Part shown: piece by piece, positions 32,831 through 45,300 of the stretch
Numbering within the stretch: the first letter of the stretch is position 1
Layout: the number at the start of each line of letters is the position of its first letter
Assembly: GCF_035046485.1 (NCBI RefSeq)
Contig: NC_085138.1
Span: forward strand, 4,773,409-4,837,408
Source of the DNA: Aedes albopictus
Lineage: Eukaryota > Arthropoda > Insecta > Diptera > Culicidae
Reading direction: 5' to 3'
Length of the DNA stretch: 64,000 nucleotides
Translations under genes and position numbers: made by a program
Notes under the pieces: generated by a model
What the model was told of the DNA's origin: nothing
Databases searched by the model: none
The model's input: only the letters and a program-made list of their open reading frames with translations

Positions 32831-34294
32831 AGCCGCTGGTATTGAGGACACACATTTCTTTACGAACTAGATGGTGACTGGATGGAGGAGCAAGTGGACG
32901 TAACCAACGAGTGCTGAGACCATCTTTTGTTTGCTCACACTTCGTCGTTAAGGACAAACGTCTTGAAATCCCGGTTCCACAGTGCATCAAAACTTCAGAC
33001 GCACAAATCTCAAGAAGCAAGCTTCAAACAACAATGCATTTTATTATTCTGTTCTTGCTCACTTGTAATCTGCCGTTCTAATCATAGTTGTCCCATGTTA
33101 CTTTTTGACGATTTTGACTTTTTTGCACCAGGCGCTCTATTTATACATATATTTTCATATAACATCAAAAAATAACATGCTTTGTTCGAAGACTCAATGA
33201 AAAGCATGTCAAGTCAAATTGTCCCACTGTTAAATTTCTACGCATGTCTGTCCCACAACTGAAATTCTACGCATAACAGTCCCACTATAAAAGTTCGGCG
33301 TAAAGCCGATACATTAAGCATTTTTAGTAACTTACTTCACCTAATAGCATGGCTATTTCAATATTTCATGGTATAAACTCTTCTTTTATGTTGGCATTAC
33401 GGTCCAGCTGGAACGACACATGTTTTCCAGTTAAACAAAAACTTTTATTTCTTCGCAACTTGCAGTTTCAAACTAAATTCAAATATTGCTGCAATGCGCG
33501 TTGAGCTCATAAACCAAACATAAACATTGTAACTTAATTAAGAGGCTCAAATGTCGTGAAGCATGACGAAGCCGATCCAATATAATGACAAAGAGGTTGC
33601 TGAATTGAATGACTGGTATATGGGAAAATTTTCAGAATTTAACCCTCATGTGACCGACAGGGTACCCGGGTATCCAGCGCCCATTAAAAATGCACGGTGT
33701 AGAAAAAATCAAATAGTTTGTCGGACACATAACGGTTAAGCAAGCTTAAAATATTGTTGGTAAGTGAGTTGATGAGTTTCACTTTTTATTTCAATACCTA
33801 TGTTATCCCACTAATTTGATTGAATTAGTGTGTCGGTAAGTGAGTGGCTTAGTTATCGCCTATTTAGAAAATAAAAAGATCATTTTTGAGGTAAACCTAA
33901 ATCGAAGACGAACTGCTGGAGGTACTGAACAAGCAGTCACTATATCAATTGATGAGAGATCAACCGAGTAAGTGAATTGAAGAGTAAGTGAGTGACTTGG
34001 CGAGCGAGATTTTGTAAGTGTGTGGGTTGATGAGTAAATGAGTAAGAGTAAGATGATAAGCGAGTGATTTGATGAGTGAGTTGGTTTATTAATGGGTTGA
34101 TGGGTAAGTGAGTGACTGTTTTGAATGAATGTGTTAATGAGTTATTGAGTAACTTGATAAACAAGTGACCTAGACGTTCAGAGACTTGATGAGTAAGTGA
34201 ATTCTTGAGTAAACTGTTGTTAGTAAGTTGTATCGTAGATAAGCGGCTTTCTGTGTATATGTAAAAGAAGCCCAAAAGCATTATATTCTTATTA

Positions 34295-34678
34295 CAGTCG
34301 ACTCTCCACATGTCGATGTTCTACATCTCGATATCTCTCCCTATCTCGATGGCTTGATCGGTCCCTTCAATCTGCATACATTTTACCTCTCTGTATGTCG
34401 ATATCTCTTTATGTCGATATCTCCCTATCTCGATGTGATCTCGTTCGTTTTTGTTCTAGATTTTCTCTCCATATGTCGATATGCTCATATTCACAGGTTG
34501 CTAGATCTCGTTTCGTGGGTGCAAACATTCTGAAAATACGATGTGACATCTGCTTGTTGACGGGTTTTCCTAGTTACTGAGGATATTTCAATTTAGTGTG
34601 CATTACAAATTTGTTCTACAATTCAATCTCTCCCTATCTCGATGGTCCCTTCAATAGCGAGATGTAGAGAGTCGACTG
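34295..34678. mobile_element. Nested MITE, 384 bp, TA duplication, pogo-like ends
   Basis: Inverted ends CAGTCGACTCTCCACAT and CAGTCGACTCTCTACAT are flanked by TA (34293-34294 and 34679-34680). The interior repeats TCTCGATATCTC and ATGTCGATAT. A CAGT start with a TA duplication is typical of pogo/Tigger-type Tc1/mariner derivatives. Confidence 0.8.
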
Positions 34679-34995
34679 TATTGTTTTTGTATTAAAAGTG
34701 AACACAGTACCGTAACTATTTCGAATAGGATGAATATAGAACCGTCTCATTAAAAACGGCATTCTGACCCTTCACATTCAAATAAAGATACATGAAGCAT
34801 GAAGCCTCTAATTACAAATCACTCCCAATCTTTGCTGGGGTTCCTATTCATATGACTCATACAAGCAGAGGAAGGCATGGTGCAGAATGTTTTGAAAACT
34901 TAAGCTGTTGTATTTCTAAACATATTTTATTTCAATGATATGTATGTATATATTTCTTGTCATTTAAAAGCTTAATCAGTTGTATGCTTTGTTGG

Positions 34996-35790
34996 TCATT
35001 AGGCAAAATAGGCCATTAGGCCCAAAAGGTCATTAGGCCGAAAACTTCATTAGGCCAAATAGGTAATTAGGCCGAAAAGGACGTTAGGTCATAAGTTCGG
35101 CCTGAAGACCTTTTCGGCCTGAAGACCTTTTCGGCCTGAAGACCTTTTCGGCCTGAAGACCTTTTCGGCCTAAAGACCTTTTCGGCCTTAAGACTTTTTC
35201 GGTCTAAAGACTTTTTCGGCCTAAAGACCTTTTCGGCCTGAAGACCTTTTCGGCCTGAAGACCTTTTCGGCCTTAAGACCTTTTCGGCCTAAAGACCTTT
35301 TCGGCCTAAAGACCTTTTCGGCCTAAAGACCTTTTTGGCCTAAAGACCTTTTTGGCCTAAAGACCTTTTTGGCCTAGAGACCTTTTCGGCCTAAAGACCT
35401 TTTCGGCCTAATGACCTTTTCGGCCTAAAGACCTTTTCGGCCTAAAGACCTTTTCGGCCTAAAGACCTTTTCGGCCTAAAGACCTTTTCGGCCTAAAGAC
35501 CTTTTCGGCCTAAAGACCTTTTCGGCCTAAAACCTTTTGGGCCTTAAGACATTTTTGGCCTAAAGACCTTTCCGACTTCATGACCTTTCCGGCCTAATGA
35601 CCAATCCGGTTTAATGACGTTTTTGGCTTAATGACTATTCGGCCATATAAATACTTTGATGTAACAATATTTTGCGGCCACACGACGTTTTTCCGACCAA
35701 ACGATATATCGGCCTGGCGACATTTTCGACCTGACCACATTTTCGGCCCAATGACCTTTCCGACCTTATAACGTTTTTGGCCTAACGTTC
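34996..35790. repeat. 17-bp minisatellite with an orientation switch
   Basis: The unit CTTTTCGGCCTAAAGAC is repeated about 28 times from 35093 to 35570, and more loosely to 35790. From 34996 to 35092 the same unit runs in the opposite orientation (GGTCATTAGGCCGAAAA). The switch lies near 35093. It is inside the TAAT-flanked element. There are no spacers between units, so it is not CRISPR-like. Confidence 0.85.
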
Positions 35791-36984
35791 AAATCGCTTA
35801 TTTCGATAATACTGTGGAAGAGCTATTTCAGTAAAAAATGTATCCATTTACGTAATGAATACCTACATTTAAATATCCCGACTTATTTTTTTAATGTAGA
35901 TTTGAGTGTACGACACCCAGTGGCCCAATGAAGAATTCATCGTTTGATGGAAAGTTTCCTCAGACTGGAGTGAGAATCGAAGTCACACTAAGTGGATATC
36001 AATACGCCTAAATGGCTGGCGCTGCTAATCGCACGGCCACGAAACCCATACTTTATAACTCACTTACTAACTCACTAATTCATTCAACGGAACAGATCTC
36101 ACATACTCATAAACCAACAAACTCACTTACTCACTATGTCACTCACTGACTCACTAACTCATTTACTTACTATCCCACACACACTCACCAATTTAACAAT
36201 TCTCTTACCAACACTATAAAATTAACGGGGCAACTTCTTGTAAGCTGTAACTTTCCTAATTCGTAACTGACTCACTCACCAACTCACTTAACCTAGGAGC
36301 ACCTCACATTCATCCTCTCATCAATTCACTAATCAAATTCTTATTCTCCAACTCACTCACCTAGTTCCTACTTAACCGATTATTAGGAAAGTGGTGAAGC
36401 CACTCTTATGTTGTCTTTCGGCTCCGTTTTGCCTCGAGACATTTGAGCCTTATGCATGAGAGTCTTATAATGTTACAAGAGAAGCTAACATTGTTTGTTA
36501 TTAAAAAAAATATAACAAAAACGTACGGAACAGACCACATCGAGCGTGAAAAGAGACGACTTATTATCGTGGGACTGATATGCGTAGAAATTTTGCCAAC
36601 AGGACCACATTTCTAGGCATAACAGTCCCACTAATCATTTTTTTGCTAAAAACACTATATTTATGGAAATATTTGATTGGAAATACTTCAGGCATGAAAA
36701 TATAAGCGATTTCTAACGATACTATGAAAACTTAAATCCGATTTGTTGCACCATTTAGCCAAAAAACATGAAAAACCTGTTTGAAACTTCAATCGCGATT
36801 TTCTCAGTTTCAAGATTTTCAACATGGGACAACTATGCGTAGAACGGCAGTAATAAGCTTAAAATAAGAAGCTCAGGTGCGCTGGTTTTGTTTACGAAGA
36901 GATGTGTGCCCTCAAAATCGTGAGTAGGTGCCAAAGTCGGCCATTGTGGCGGCCATATTGGGATTCTAACAAGTCTGTCCTTAA

Positions 36985-37878
36985 GGCCCCTTAGCGTGTC
37001 AGCTCAAATTTTGCTCTTATTTTAATCTTATTCCAAACAATCATCAAGCACGATAGTAGTTGTGTAGCCTTTCTATACCATTTCCATAAACAAACAAACA
37101 AAAATAGCACCTCTTTGTCTCGGTATCTCCAATGTAAACATTTCGAGAATATGAATCATTTGAAAGCAACTCAAGCAGTAAACTACTCTTCTTCAATGAA
37201 TAACAAGGAAACATATCCAAATGTCACGAAAAATGTTAGATTTTTTATGTAATAAGCTAGAACTGATCGAATTATTTTGGTACGCTCTCCCACTGTTTAT
37301 GTTTGCTGCAACAGCAGTGCTGGCGGACCGCTTGGTGAAGATTTCGTAAATTATAATGCTTTGCTTATTTCACTAACAGTTGTGGTAAAAAAGTTAAAAA
37401 ATAATCATCCCACGAATTATTTATGATTTTATGACGCATAACCAATGTGTTTGACTGGATTTTTTAATTGATTTCGATCAATTTCATTGATGCTTTGGCC
37501 AGCAGGATCGACATCACTGCGTGCAAAGATCGATGATTGTGCGCGCCAAAAGACACCACCGCGCCGCCGCCGTCGTCGTTGGTACTGCGGTGGGTGGTAA
37601 ACACCGCCAACCACATTTTTAGTGCGGTCGAAACAAATCGTTAAAAATTTCTACTTTCCAGTGAACTAATGCTTAAAAATCGTGATTACTTGGAAAGAGG
37701 CTTGTATTTGAAGTAGTGTGAATACAATTTATGCCGAATATCTCGCGTGAAGTTGATTATTTTATAGAATAAGATAAGTGTCGATTTTTTACAAATATGT
37801 ATTGGTGCAATGTTGTGTAAAGTTGATTTCGGTCAATGATGTTGAAGAAGCCATTTTGCGATGACACGCTAAGGGGCC
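36985..37878. mobile_element. 894-bp TTAA-flanked MITE
   Basis: Inverted ends GGCCCCTTAGCGTGTCA and TGACACGCTAAGGGGCC are bounded by TTAA (36981-36984 and 37879-37882). This is the second independent TTAA-type insertion in the same decayed BEL element. The interior is AT-rich with no transposase. The ORF on the left side of 37836 begins inside this MITE and is only real BEL sequence from 37879. Confidence 0.78.
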
Positions 37879-39474
37879 TTAAACCAATGATACAATTCAA
37901 TCGCTTTTCCAAATTTGAGCGTCTTAAGAGATGCCTAGCGTATGTTCTACGATATGTCGGAAACCTACGTAAAACTGTACATGGTTCTCCTCGAAAACTT
38001 GGAAGGCAATTGAGCAGAGAAGAGTTGCAGGATGCGGAGAAATCGCTATGGATTCTAGTCCAATCAGAAAGTTCTCCCGATGAAGTAGCCGTGTTGAACC
38101 ACAATAAACAACACGAAACGAAGAAGAAAACGCTTGAGATCTCCAGCAAGATAGCAAAACTACCACCGATTATCGATGATCGAGAAGTTCTTCGGGTTGA
38201 TGGCCGGATTGATGCGGCAGAATACTTAACATTCGATGCAAAATTTCCAATTATATTACCTCGAGAACATCGTGTTACGGAGCTCCTTCTAGATTGGTAT
38301 TATCAAAAATACCGACACGCCAACGACGAGACTGTGTTAAACGAGATACGTCAAAGATTTTACATTGCGAAACTACGAACATGCTTACGTAAGACAAAAA
38401 CCCGGTGTATGTGGTGCCGTGTCTACAAGTTTACACCCGTGGTACCAAAAATGGCACCTTTACCTCGAGTAAGGTTAACCGCATACGTTCGTGCTTTTAC
38501 GTTTATCGGAAATGACTATTTCGGACCCTATTTGGTGATGCTTGGACGGAGCGCGGTGAAACGTTGGGGAGTTGTGTTTACATGCTTGACCATTAGAGCA
38601 GTTCACATAGAGGTCGCGAGAAGTTTAACTGCTGATTCCTGTAAGACGGCAATTCGTAGGTTTATTGCCAGACGTGGAGCGCCTCAAGAGATTTATTCCG
38701 ATAATGGAACGAATTTTGTCGGAGTAAGCCGAGAGTTACACAACGAAATTCGAGAAATCAGTACAGAGCTTGGCAGTACGTTCACAGATGGCTACACACA
38801 GTGGCGATTCAACCCGCCCTCAGCGCCGCATATGGGAAGATGCTGGGAACGAATGGTGAGGTCGATCAAAGTAGCCCTAGCTGCGGTTCCAGTCGATGAT
38901 AAGCTTGACGACGAATCACTAGAGACACTTTTCGCGGAGGCGGAAATGATGATCAACTCTCGTCCACTTACTTTCGTCTCTCTACAAACGTCGGATGAAG
39001 AAGCTATCACCCCAAATCATTTTTTTGTTACTCTGTTCGACTGGTGTGCAGCAACCTATCAAAAGTCCTGTATGTGACGGAAAATCTGTGCGGAATAGCT
39101 GGAACTCTGTGCAGAAAATTTTGGACAAAATTTGGCAAAGATGGATCACCGAATATCTCCCGATGATTACGAGAAGGATCAAATGGTTTCAAGATGTTCG
39201 CCCGATCAGTGAAGGTGCATTGGTGATTATTGCTGATGAGCGGATCAGGAATAAATGGGTGAGGGGTCGTGTGGTACGCACATATCCTGGAAAAGACGGA
39301 ATAGTACGTCAAGCAGATGTTTCTACACCAAGCGGAGTCCTGAGAAGAGCAGACGCTAAACTGGCGATATTGGATATTGAACCAGAGGATGGTGGCTCCA
39401 CAGAGGATGACGCACGTAACCAAGTGCGACATGCGGGGGAGGATGTCACCAGCAGCAAGCCCCTCGGTTGAACA
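37879..39474 (+). pseudogene. BEL/Pao integrase fragment
   Basis: This continues the decayed BEL pol. It has an N-terminal zinc-binding region (YRHAND...C..C near 38315-38415), an integrase core with NDYFGP near 38510 and YSDNGTNF near 38695, and the C-terminal region seen in Pao elements (ADERIRNKWVRG near 39232). A frameshift in the T-run near 39020 separates the core from the C-terminal part (38995-39471). The stop is at 39469-39471. No 3' LTR matching 15480-15800 follows. Confidence 0.88.
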
Positions 39475-39816
39475 GCTAAAATGATGACCCAATGAGCGAA
39501 TGTCAGGAAAGGGAGAGACGATTAGGTTAATGTCACTGAGCAAAATAGAATTATCATTCCTGAATTGTACAGTATTAGGAAAACATCACTTCTTTATAAA
39601 ATATTGAATTGTGTGGATAGCTGTATAAAATGTAAGATTAGTTGAATTCTTATTGCTTCTACGTCTAAACTTTTCATTTATAGATTATTATTGGATACCC
39701 TAAACTAATCATTTGTTCGTCGAAACACTTGTTCGGCCACTAAATTGTAAGTAGCTATGCATTGAATCAGAACATGAATTAATAAATACACCTTTTAGCT
39801 TGAGCTGTCCTGAAAC
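39475..39816. other. AT-rich gap, nothing recognised
   Basis: It may hold the remains of the BEL 3' end, but no LTR terminus or partner copy is visible. Confidence 0.45.
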
Positions 39817-39819
39817 ATA

Positions 39820-40443
39820 GGGGGCTATTTTATTACTCGAGTCGACCGTAATTTCATGTGACTCGACAGTTGTCGAATTATACAAAACGAGTTAGTCGAT
39901 GGATGTCGAGTAAATAGTCTAACACAACGAATGCTCGACTCACTAAAACGACTCGATGAAAACGGTCGGCCACCTGTCATCGCACAGCAATCAGTGCCTG
40001 CTGCGCACAGCGATCAGACAGATTGATGTGAAATTTTGAATTTTTACCAACAACATGGCCTTGTGCGCGTAGGGATTTTTTTTGCATTTTATTAGTAAAA
40101 CTACTCTAGAATATTCATTGGAATCCGTTTTAAACCCTCCATCAGTCGCACCAAAAAGAGGTACACGAGCGATCGCGTCGGGTATTCAGTACACGGCATA
40201 CGCTTTAAATTATGGTTGCAGTACTAGATAGCATATTGGTGTATTAGGCAAAAATGTCCAGCTGATTATGAGTGTTTGGTAGCTTGGTTGGTAGTGGACA
40301 TGTAGAACCGACCAACCCGATCTGGTCCTGTCGCGAGTGTAGGAATGGCCCCCGCGGAAACCTTGGCATTCAGGCAAGGCCGCCTTGGTCAGGACACCAA
40401 AGCTAGGCATGCGGCGGCTCTTTCTTGATGATTCATCATATCC
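39820..40443. repeat. Left arm of the 14.9-kb element
   Basis: The first 150 bases are dense in GTCGA/TCGAC and CTCGA motifs (at least seven). The inner part (40260-40440) is inverse-homologous to 54290-54500. The BEL insertion with its ATCAT duplication splits a subterminal repeat unit at 40448. Confidence 0.7.
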
Positions 40444-40448
40444 ATCAT

Positions 40449-40949
40449 TGTACGCACCACCCAGCATCGAGAACCCATCAGCAGCAAGTGCCTTCGGTGT
40501 CAACTAGGTAGCGCCACAGTGGTATAGTAGAGTGTGAAAAAGGTAGGCGAAATTTGGTGGGTGAATTCAGACAGAGAGCAAAATGTAAACAGAAAGAAAT
40601 AGAAATTCAGTGAGAGAATCGGTGCCATTGCGATTTGTATAAAGTGAACCTAATAGTTATTTTGGAAGTAATTAGAAGTTTTTTTAATTGAATTGAATTG
40701 GAAAGTGGTAGCATCCGTGGTCCGTAGACTAGTTTGTTTGAGCGGTTTCGGATCGTGATATTGATAGGCGAGTCCCGAGCGGTTGAAAGTGACCTGCGGC
40801 GAACAAAACGGGATTATTAGGAAACTATAAAATGTAAGTTGACAGATGATTAACTAGAACGAATTGTGAATAATTCAATAAATTTAGTTTCAAGCTGCTG
40901 TAAATAGAAAACACTGCTGTGGAAATTCTGTTTCTAAGTCGTCCGAACA
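40449..40949 (+). repeat. BEL 5' LTR
   Basis: Runs from TGTACGCACC to CCGAACA. A TATA-like box (TATAAAAT) lies at 40826-40833, and AATAAA lies at 40877-40882, placing promoter and polyadenylation signal close together, as in compact LTRs. Confidence 0.95.
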
Positions 40950-40968
40950 TTTTCTTGAAAATTTTATA

Positions 40969-42394
40969 ATGTCGCGATCCAGAAAAGACGGGTTTCAACT
41001 GCGCGGGATGTCGTCGTCCGGATGACGACGAAAGTGAGATGGTGTTTTGTGACCATTGCCAACGGTGGTTCCATTTTGGATGCGCAGGTGTATCGGCCGA
41101 TGTGAGGGACGTTTCCTGGTCTTGCGAAGAGTGTCTGCGCCATTCGGCGGACAAAGAGGGGCCAGCCGGCCTAGATGAGGAGGTGGAGAAACTTGAGCAG
41201 GAGATGGAGAAGGAGAGGCAAGCCATGGAGTTGCAGACGATCCTCCACAGGAAAAGGCTGGAGCACCAGAAGAAGCTGTTCCTGATGCGACAGGAGGCAG
41301 AAAGAGAAAGGCGCGAAATGGAGTTGGCGTACGAGAAGGAGCAAATGGAGCTACAAGCGGCCGAAGAAGAAGCGCACCGGAAGAAGCGCGACGAAGTGCT
41401 GAAGCAGGTGCAGAAAAGGCTGGAGAAAGTGAAGCTCGATTCGGTGAGGGAAGAGGTAGCGGAACTGGAGGAAGATGGAGCATCCGGAGGCGAAAAAAAA
41501 GGAGTCAAGGAAGGTAGGAAGTCCAAGCAAGCGAAGTCGGGGATGGAAGAGCCGGAAGAAGAGGAGCCTGAGAAGAGAAAGTCGGGCAAATCGGACCGGA
41601 AACTAGCTAAACCGGCCAAAGCAGACCGCGAGGATTACCGTGGAGCCTTCAGCAAGTTCTCCACACCGAAGGCATCTGGAATTGCACCACCCGTCCTGCA
41701 GGACATAACCTCGCTCCCAGCGGTGAGCCACAAGAAAACTCCGCTCGGCCATCCGGAGGTGCAGAAGAAGAAGAAGAGGCCACAGTTCGAAGAAGACGTC
41801 GCTCTACGCTCGTACCAAGCCAGCGAACCAAGTGAAGAGGAGTCCGAAGAATCGGATTCGGAGTCGGAAGAAGAGAGTTCGTCGCAGGAAGAAGACTTCG
41901 GAATGCAATCCGAGGTAATGGTGCGTGGTCCAACGAAGGCCCAACTCTCCGCTCGGCAGTTTCTGTCAAAGAAGCTTCCGACATTCACGGGGCGGCTCGA
42001 GGAATGGCCGATGTTTATCAGCGCCTACGAGACGTCCACAACGGCGTGCGGGTTTTCGAACGTCGAGAATCTGGCGCGACTTCAAGAGTGTTTAAAGGGT
42101 CAAGCACTAGAAGCGGTAAGAAGCAGGCTCCTACTTCCGAGTGCAGTACCGCAAATCATCAAAACCTTGCGGATGTTGTACGGTAGGCCAGAACAGTTGC
42201 TGAACATGCTGCTGTCGAATGTGCGGAAGGCACCGTCTCCAAGAGCGGAAAAATTGGCATCGTTCATCCAATTCGGTGTAGTCGTTCAGCAGCTCACCGA
42301 CCATCTGGAGGCGACCGGTCTGACAGCGCATCTTATCAACCCGATGCTCATCCAGGAGTTGACGGAGAAGTTGCCGGCCAGTACGCAGCTGTAA
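40969..42394 (+). pseudogene. gag: BEL gag portion: PHD-like finger, coiled coil, DUF1759-type domain
   Basis: The first ATG (40969) is 19 bases past the LTR, but its frame stops at 41023. One base fewer in the AAAA run near 40983 would join it to the long frame, so this copy probably carries a 1-base insertion. The long frame encodes a C4HC3 PHD-like finger spanning roughly 41000-41133 (CAGC, CDHC, H, C, CEEC), a long Glu/Lys coiled coil to about 41500, an acidic Ser-rich stretch, and the LPTFTGRLEEW motif near 41965 typical of BEL Gag (DUF1759). It ends at TAA 42392-42394, in the same frame as pol downstream, so the stop looks like a point nonsense mutation. Confidence 0.85.
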
Positions 42395-42397
42395 TGG

Positions 42398-45300
42398 GTG
42401 CGGTATCGGAGGAAGGCCCAACTCGTGACGCTCCGGACATTATCCAACTTTCTCTCGAGGATTGTCAAGGATGCTAGCGAGATCACTCCGTATTGCGAGT
42501 CGGCGTCCGTCGCATCGGATCAAGCGTTCCGGAAGAAGAAGGGAAGAAAGGAGCAAGAAGGATTTCTGCACACGCATAGTGCCGAAGCCAGTGGAGTCGC
42601 CAACCAGGCTCCGAATCGGGAGAAGAAGCCCTGCAGGATCTGCGGCCGCTGCGATCATCGTATCCGGAACTGCGAGAGCTTCAAGAGGATGCGGTTGCCA
42701 GAAAGATGGGAGGCGGTTCGGAAATGGAGGCTCTGCTATTTGTGCCTCAACGAGCACGGAAGTGCACGCTGCAAGCTCAACATGCGGTGCAACGTGAACC
42801 AGTGCAACGAACGCCACAATCCGCTGCTGCATATCGAGCAGAGTGTTAGCACTAACTGCAACGTGCACCTACATCGGCAGTCGGTGATTTTCCGAATGAT
42901 ACCGATCACGTTGTACAACGGGAAGCTCAGCGTGGACACGATTGCGTTCCTGGATGAGGGGTCGTCATACACGCTACTGGAAAAGTCGCTGGCGATCGCG
43001 CTGCAAGTCCAAGGCGTAACGCAACCGCTCCGAGTGACCTGGACAGCGGGTGTATCCAGAGTGGAAAAGCAGTCCCAAAGGGTGGAGCTCTTTGTATCGG
43101 CAAGAGGATCGACACAGCGCTTCCGCATCAAAGCCGCCCATACGGTGGACAGTTTAAAGTTGCCGCAGCAAACGGTCTCCATGGCAGAGGTCATCGGAGG
43201 ACATTCCCACCTGCGAGGACTTCCAGTAACAGAATTCTCACGTGGAGTTCCACAAATCCTCATCGGCCTCAAGGACATCCATCTATACGCTCCTTTGGAA
43301 TCCAGGATCGGCAAGCCTGACGAACCGATCGCCGTCCGGTCGAAGCTAGGCTGGACCATCTACGGGCCAACATGCGCTGGCCGAGTCGAACCAGGCATAG
43401 TCGGTCTTCACCAATGCGAAACGGTTTCGAACCAGGAGTTGCACGACATGTTGCGAAGCCACTACACCCTGGAAGAGTCGGTGATTTCCGTGGCGCTACT
43501 GCCGGAATCCGAAGAAGACAAGCGAGCGAAGGCGATCCTTAACAGTACGACCGTACGAGTTGGCGACCGTTTTGAGACGGGGCTATTGTGGAAGGAGGAC
43601 AAGGTGCGATTTCCCGACAGCTATTCGATGGCGGCGAAACGATTCCACTGTCTGGAGAGGCGGCTAGCCAAAGACGACCAGCTGCGCAAGAAGGTGAGCG
43701 AGCTGATCAACGATTATGCAGCGAAAGGCTACATTCACGTAGCGACAGAGGCCGAACTGAGGCGGTTCGAGCCGAACGAAGTGTGGTACCTGCCGATCAG
43801 CGTGGTGGTGCATCCAAAGAAGCCAGGAAAAGTGCGTCTGGTGTGGGACGCAGCAGCGGCGGTCAACGGAGTATCGCTGAACTCACAACTGCTGAAGGGA
43901 CCGGACATGTTAACTCCGCTCCCCAACGTCCTAGCGAAATTCCGTGAGCGAGTAGTAGGCTTCGGCGGCGACATCAAGGAAATGTACCTCCAAGTTCGAG
44001 TGCGAGACGCAGACAAGAGAGCGCGGTTTGTATTCCGTGGAAGTGAGTCAGAGAAGATGGAGGTCTACATCATAGACGTGACGATGTTCGGCGCGACAAG
44101 CTCTCCGTGTACGGCGCAATACATCAAGAACCGGAACGCAGAAGAGTATGCCGGACAGTTTCCGGAAGCGGCCGAAGCGATTGTGGAGAACCATTACGTG
44201 GACGACTATTTCGATAGCACGGACACGGTCGAAGAAGCGGTGAAGCGGGCCCAAGAGGTGAAGTTCGTCCATTCCAAAGGCGGATTCGAGATCCGGAACT
44301 GGGTGTCCAATTCGGACGCATTTCTGGAAGGCATCGGCGAGCGTGCATCTGATCAGAGCGTGCAGATTCTTCAGAACAAGGAGTCAAATCTAGAGCGAGT
44401 CCTGGGAATAGTGTGGAATCCAGTCAGCGACGAATTCACGTTCCTGGCCAAGTTCCGGGAAGATCTGGCGCCGTATTTCTCCGGCGAACGTCGACCGACA
44501 AAAAGAGTGGTGATGAGCAGCGTTATGAGCCTGTTCGATCCGCTAGGAATGCTGGCTACCTTCGTTATCCACGGGAAAATGATGATCCAAGATCTGTGGC
44601 GTAGTGGCAGCGACTGGGACCAACCAATCGACGACGAAAGCTGCGAAAAGTGGGATCGGTGGATTGCTCGGCTCCCGGAGATCGAGAACGTGAAAATTCC
44701 CCGTTTTTACTTCCAAGGTTCGAGGTCAGTGGATTACAACACTGTTCAGCTTCACGTGCTGGTAGACGCAAGCCAAGATGCGTATGGAGCAGCAGCGTAC
44801 TTCCGTGTGCTCACGGAAAACGGGCCAGTTTGCGCGCTGGTGATGGCGAGGTCGAAGGTAGCTCCATTAAAGATGATGTCCATCCCGAGGCTGGAGCTGC
44901 AGGCGGCGGTGATCGGAGCAAGGTTGCTGCAAACCGTCGTGGAAGCGCACTCGCTGGAAATCAAGCAGCGGTTCATCTGGTCAGATTCCAGAACAGTCGT
45001 ATCATGGATCCATTCGGAGCAGCGTAGATACAAACCGTTCGTGGCTTTCCGGATTGGCGAGATTCTCAGCCTCACGAAGCACAGCGAGTGGCGGTGGATT
45101 TCCACGAAGAACAATATCGCCGACGATTTGACGAAGTGGAAGAGCGGCAGCAGTTTGGAGTCAAACGGACCGTGGTTTCAAGGTCCGGCGTTTCTCTACC
45201 AGCCGGAAGAGCGGTGGACGAAGCAGGAAGCGGTAGAACCGAACACACCAGAGGAAGTACGGGCGTGTCTTCTCGTCCACGATAGTGCTCCAGAAGAGCC

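Larger units (their letters stand above)
33070..36850. mobile_element. 3.8-kb inverted-repeat element with TAAT flanks
   Basis: The termini read CTGCCGTTCTA then CATAGTTGTCCCATGTT on the left, and the inverse on the right with one or two differences. TAAT lies outside both ends (33066-33069, 36851-36854). The motifs GTCCCA and TACGCAT recur several times near both ends in opposite orientation (33219-33288 and 36570-36632). Interior arms of GTAAGTGAGT-type (33760-34230) and ACTCACTTACT-type (36055-36365) repeats are inverse to one another. No transposase is present. It sits in the decayed BEL pol region. Confidence 0.75.

Noticed and set aside
35093..35570. CRISPR-like regular repeat
   Set aside because: Units are contiguous 17-mers without unique spacers in a eukaryotic sequence; it is a minisatellite.
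15480..39815. A matching pair of LTRs for the decayed BEL element
   Set aside because: I compared the leader region at 15480-15800 with the sequence after 39474 and saw no shared LTR.
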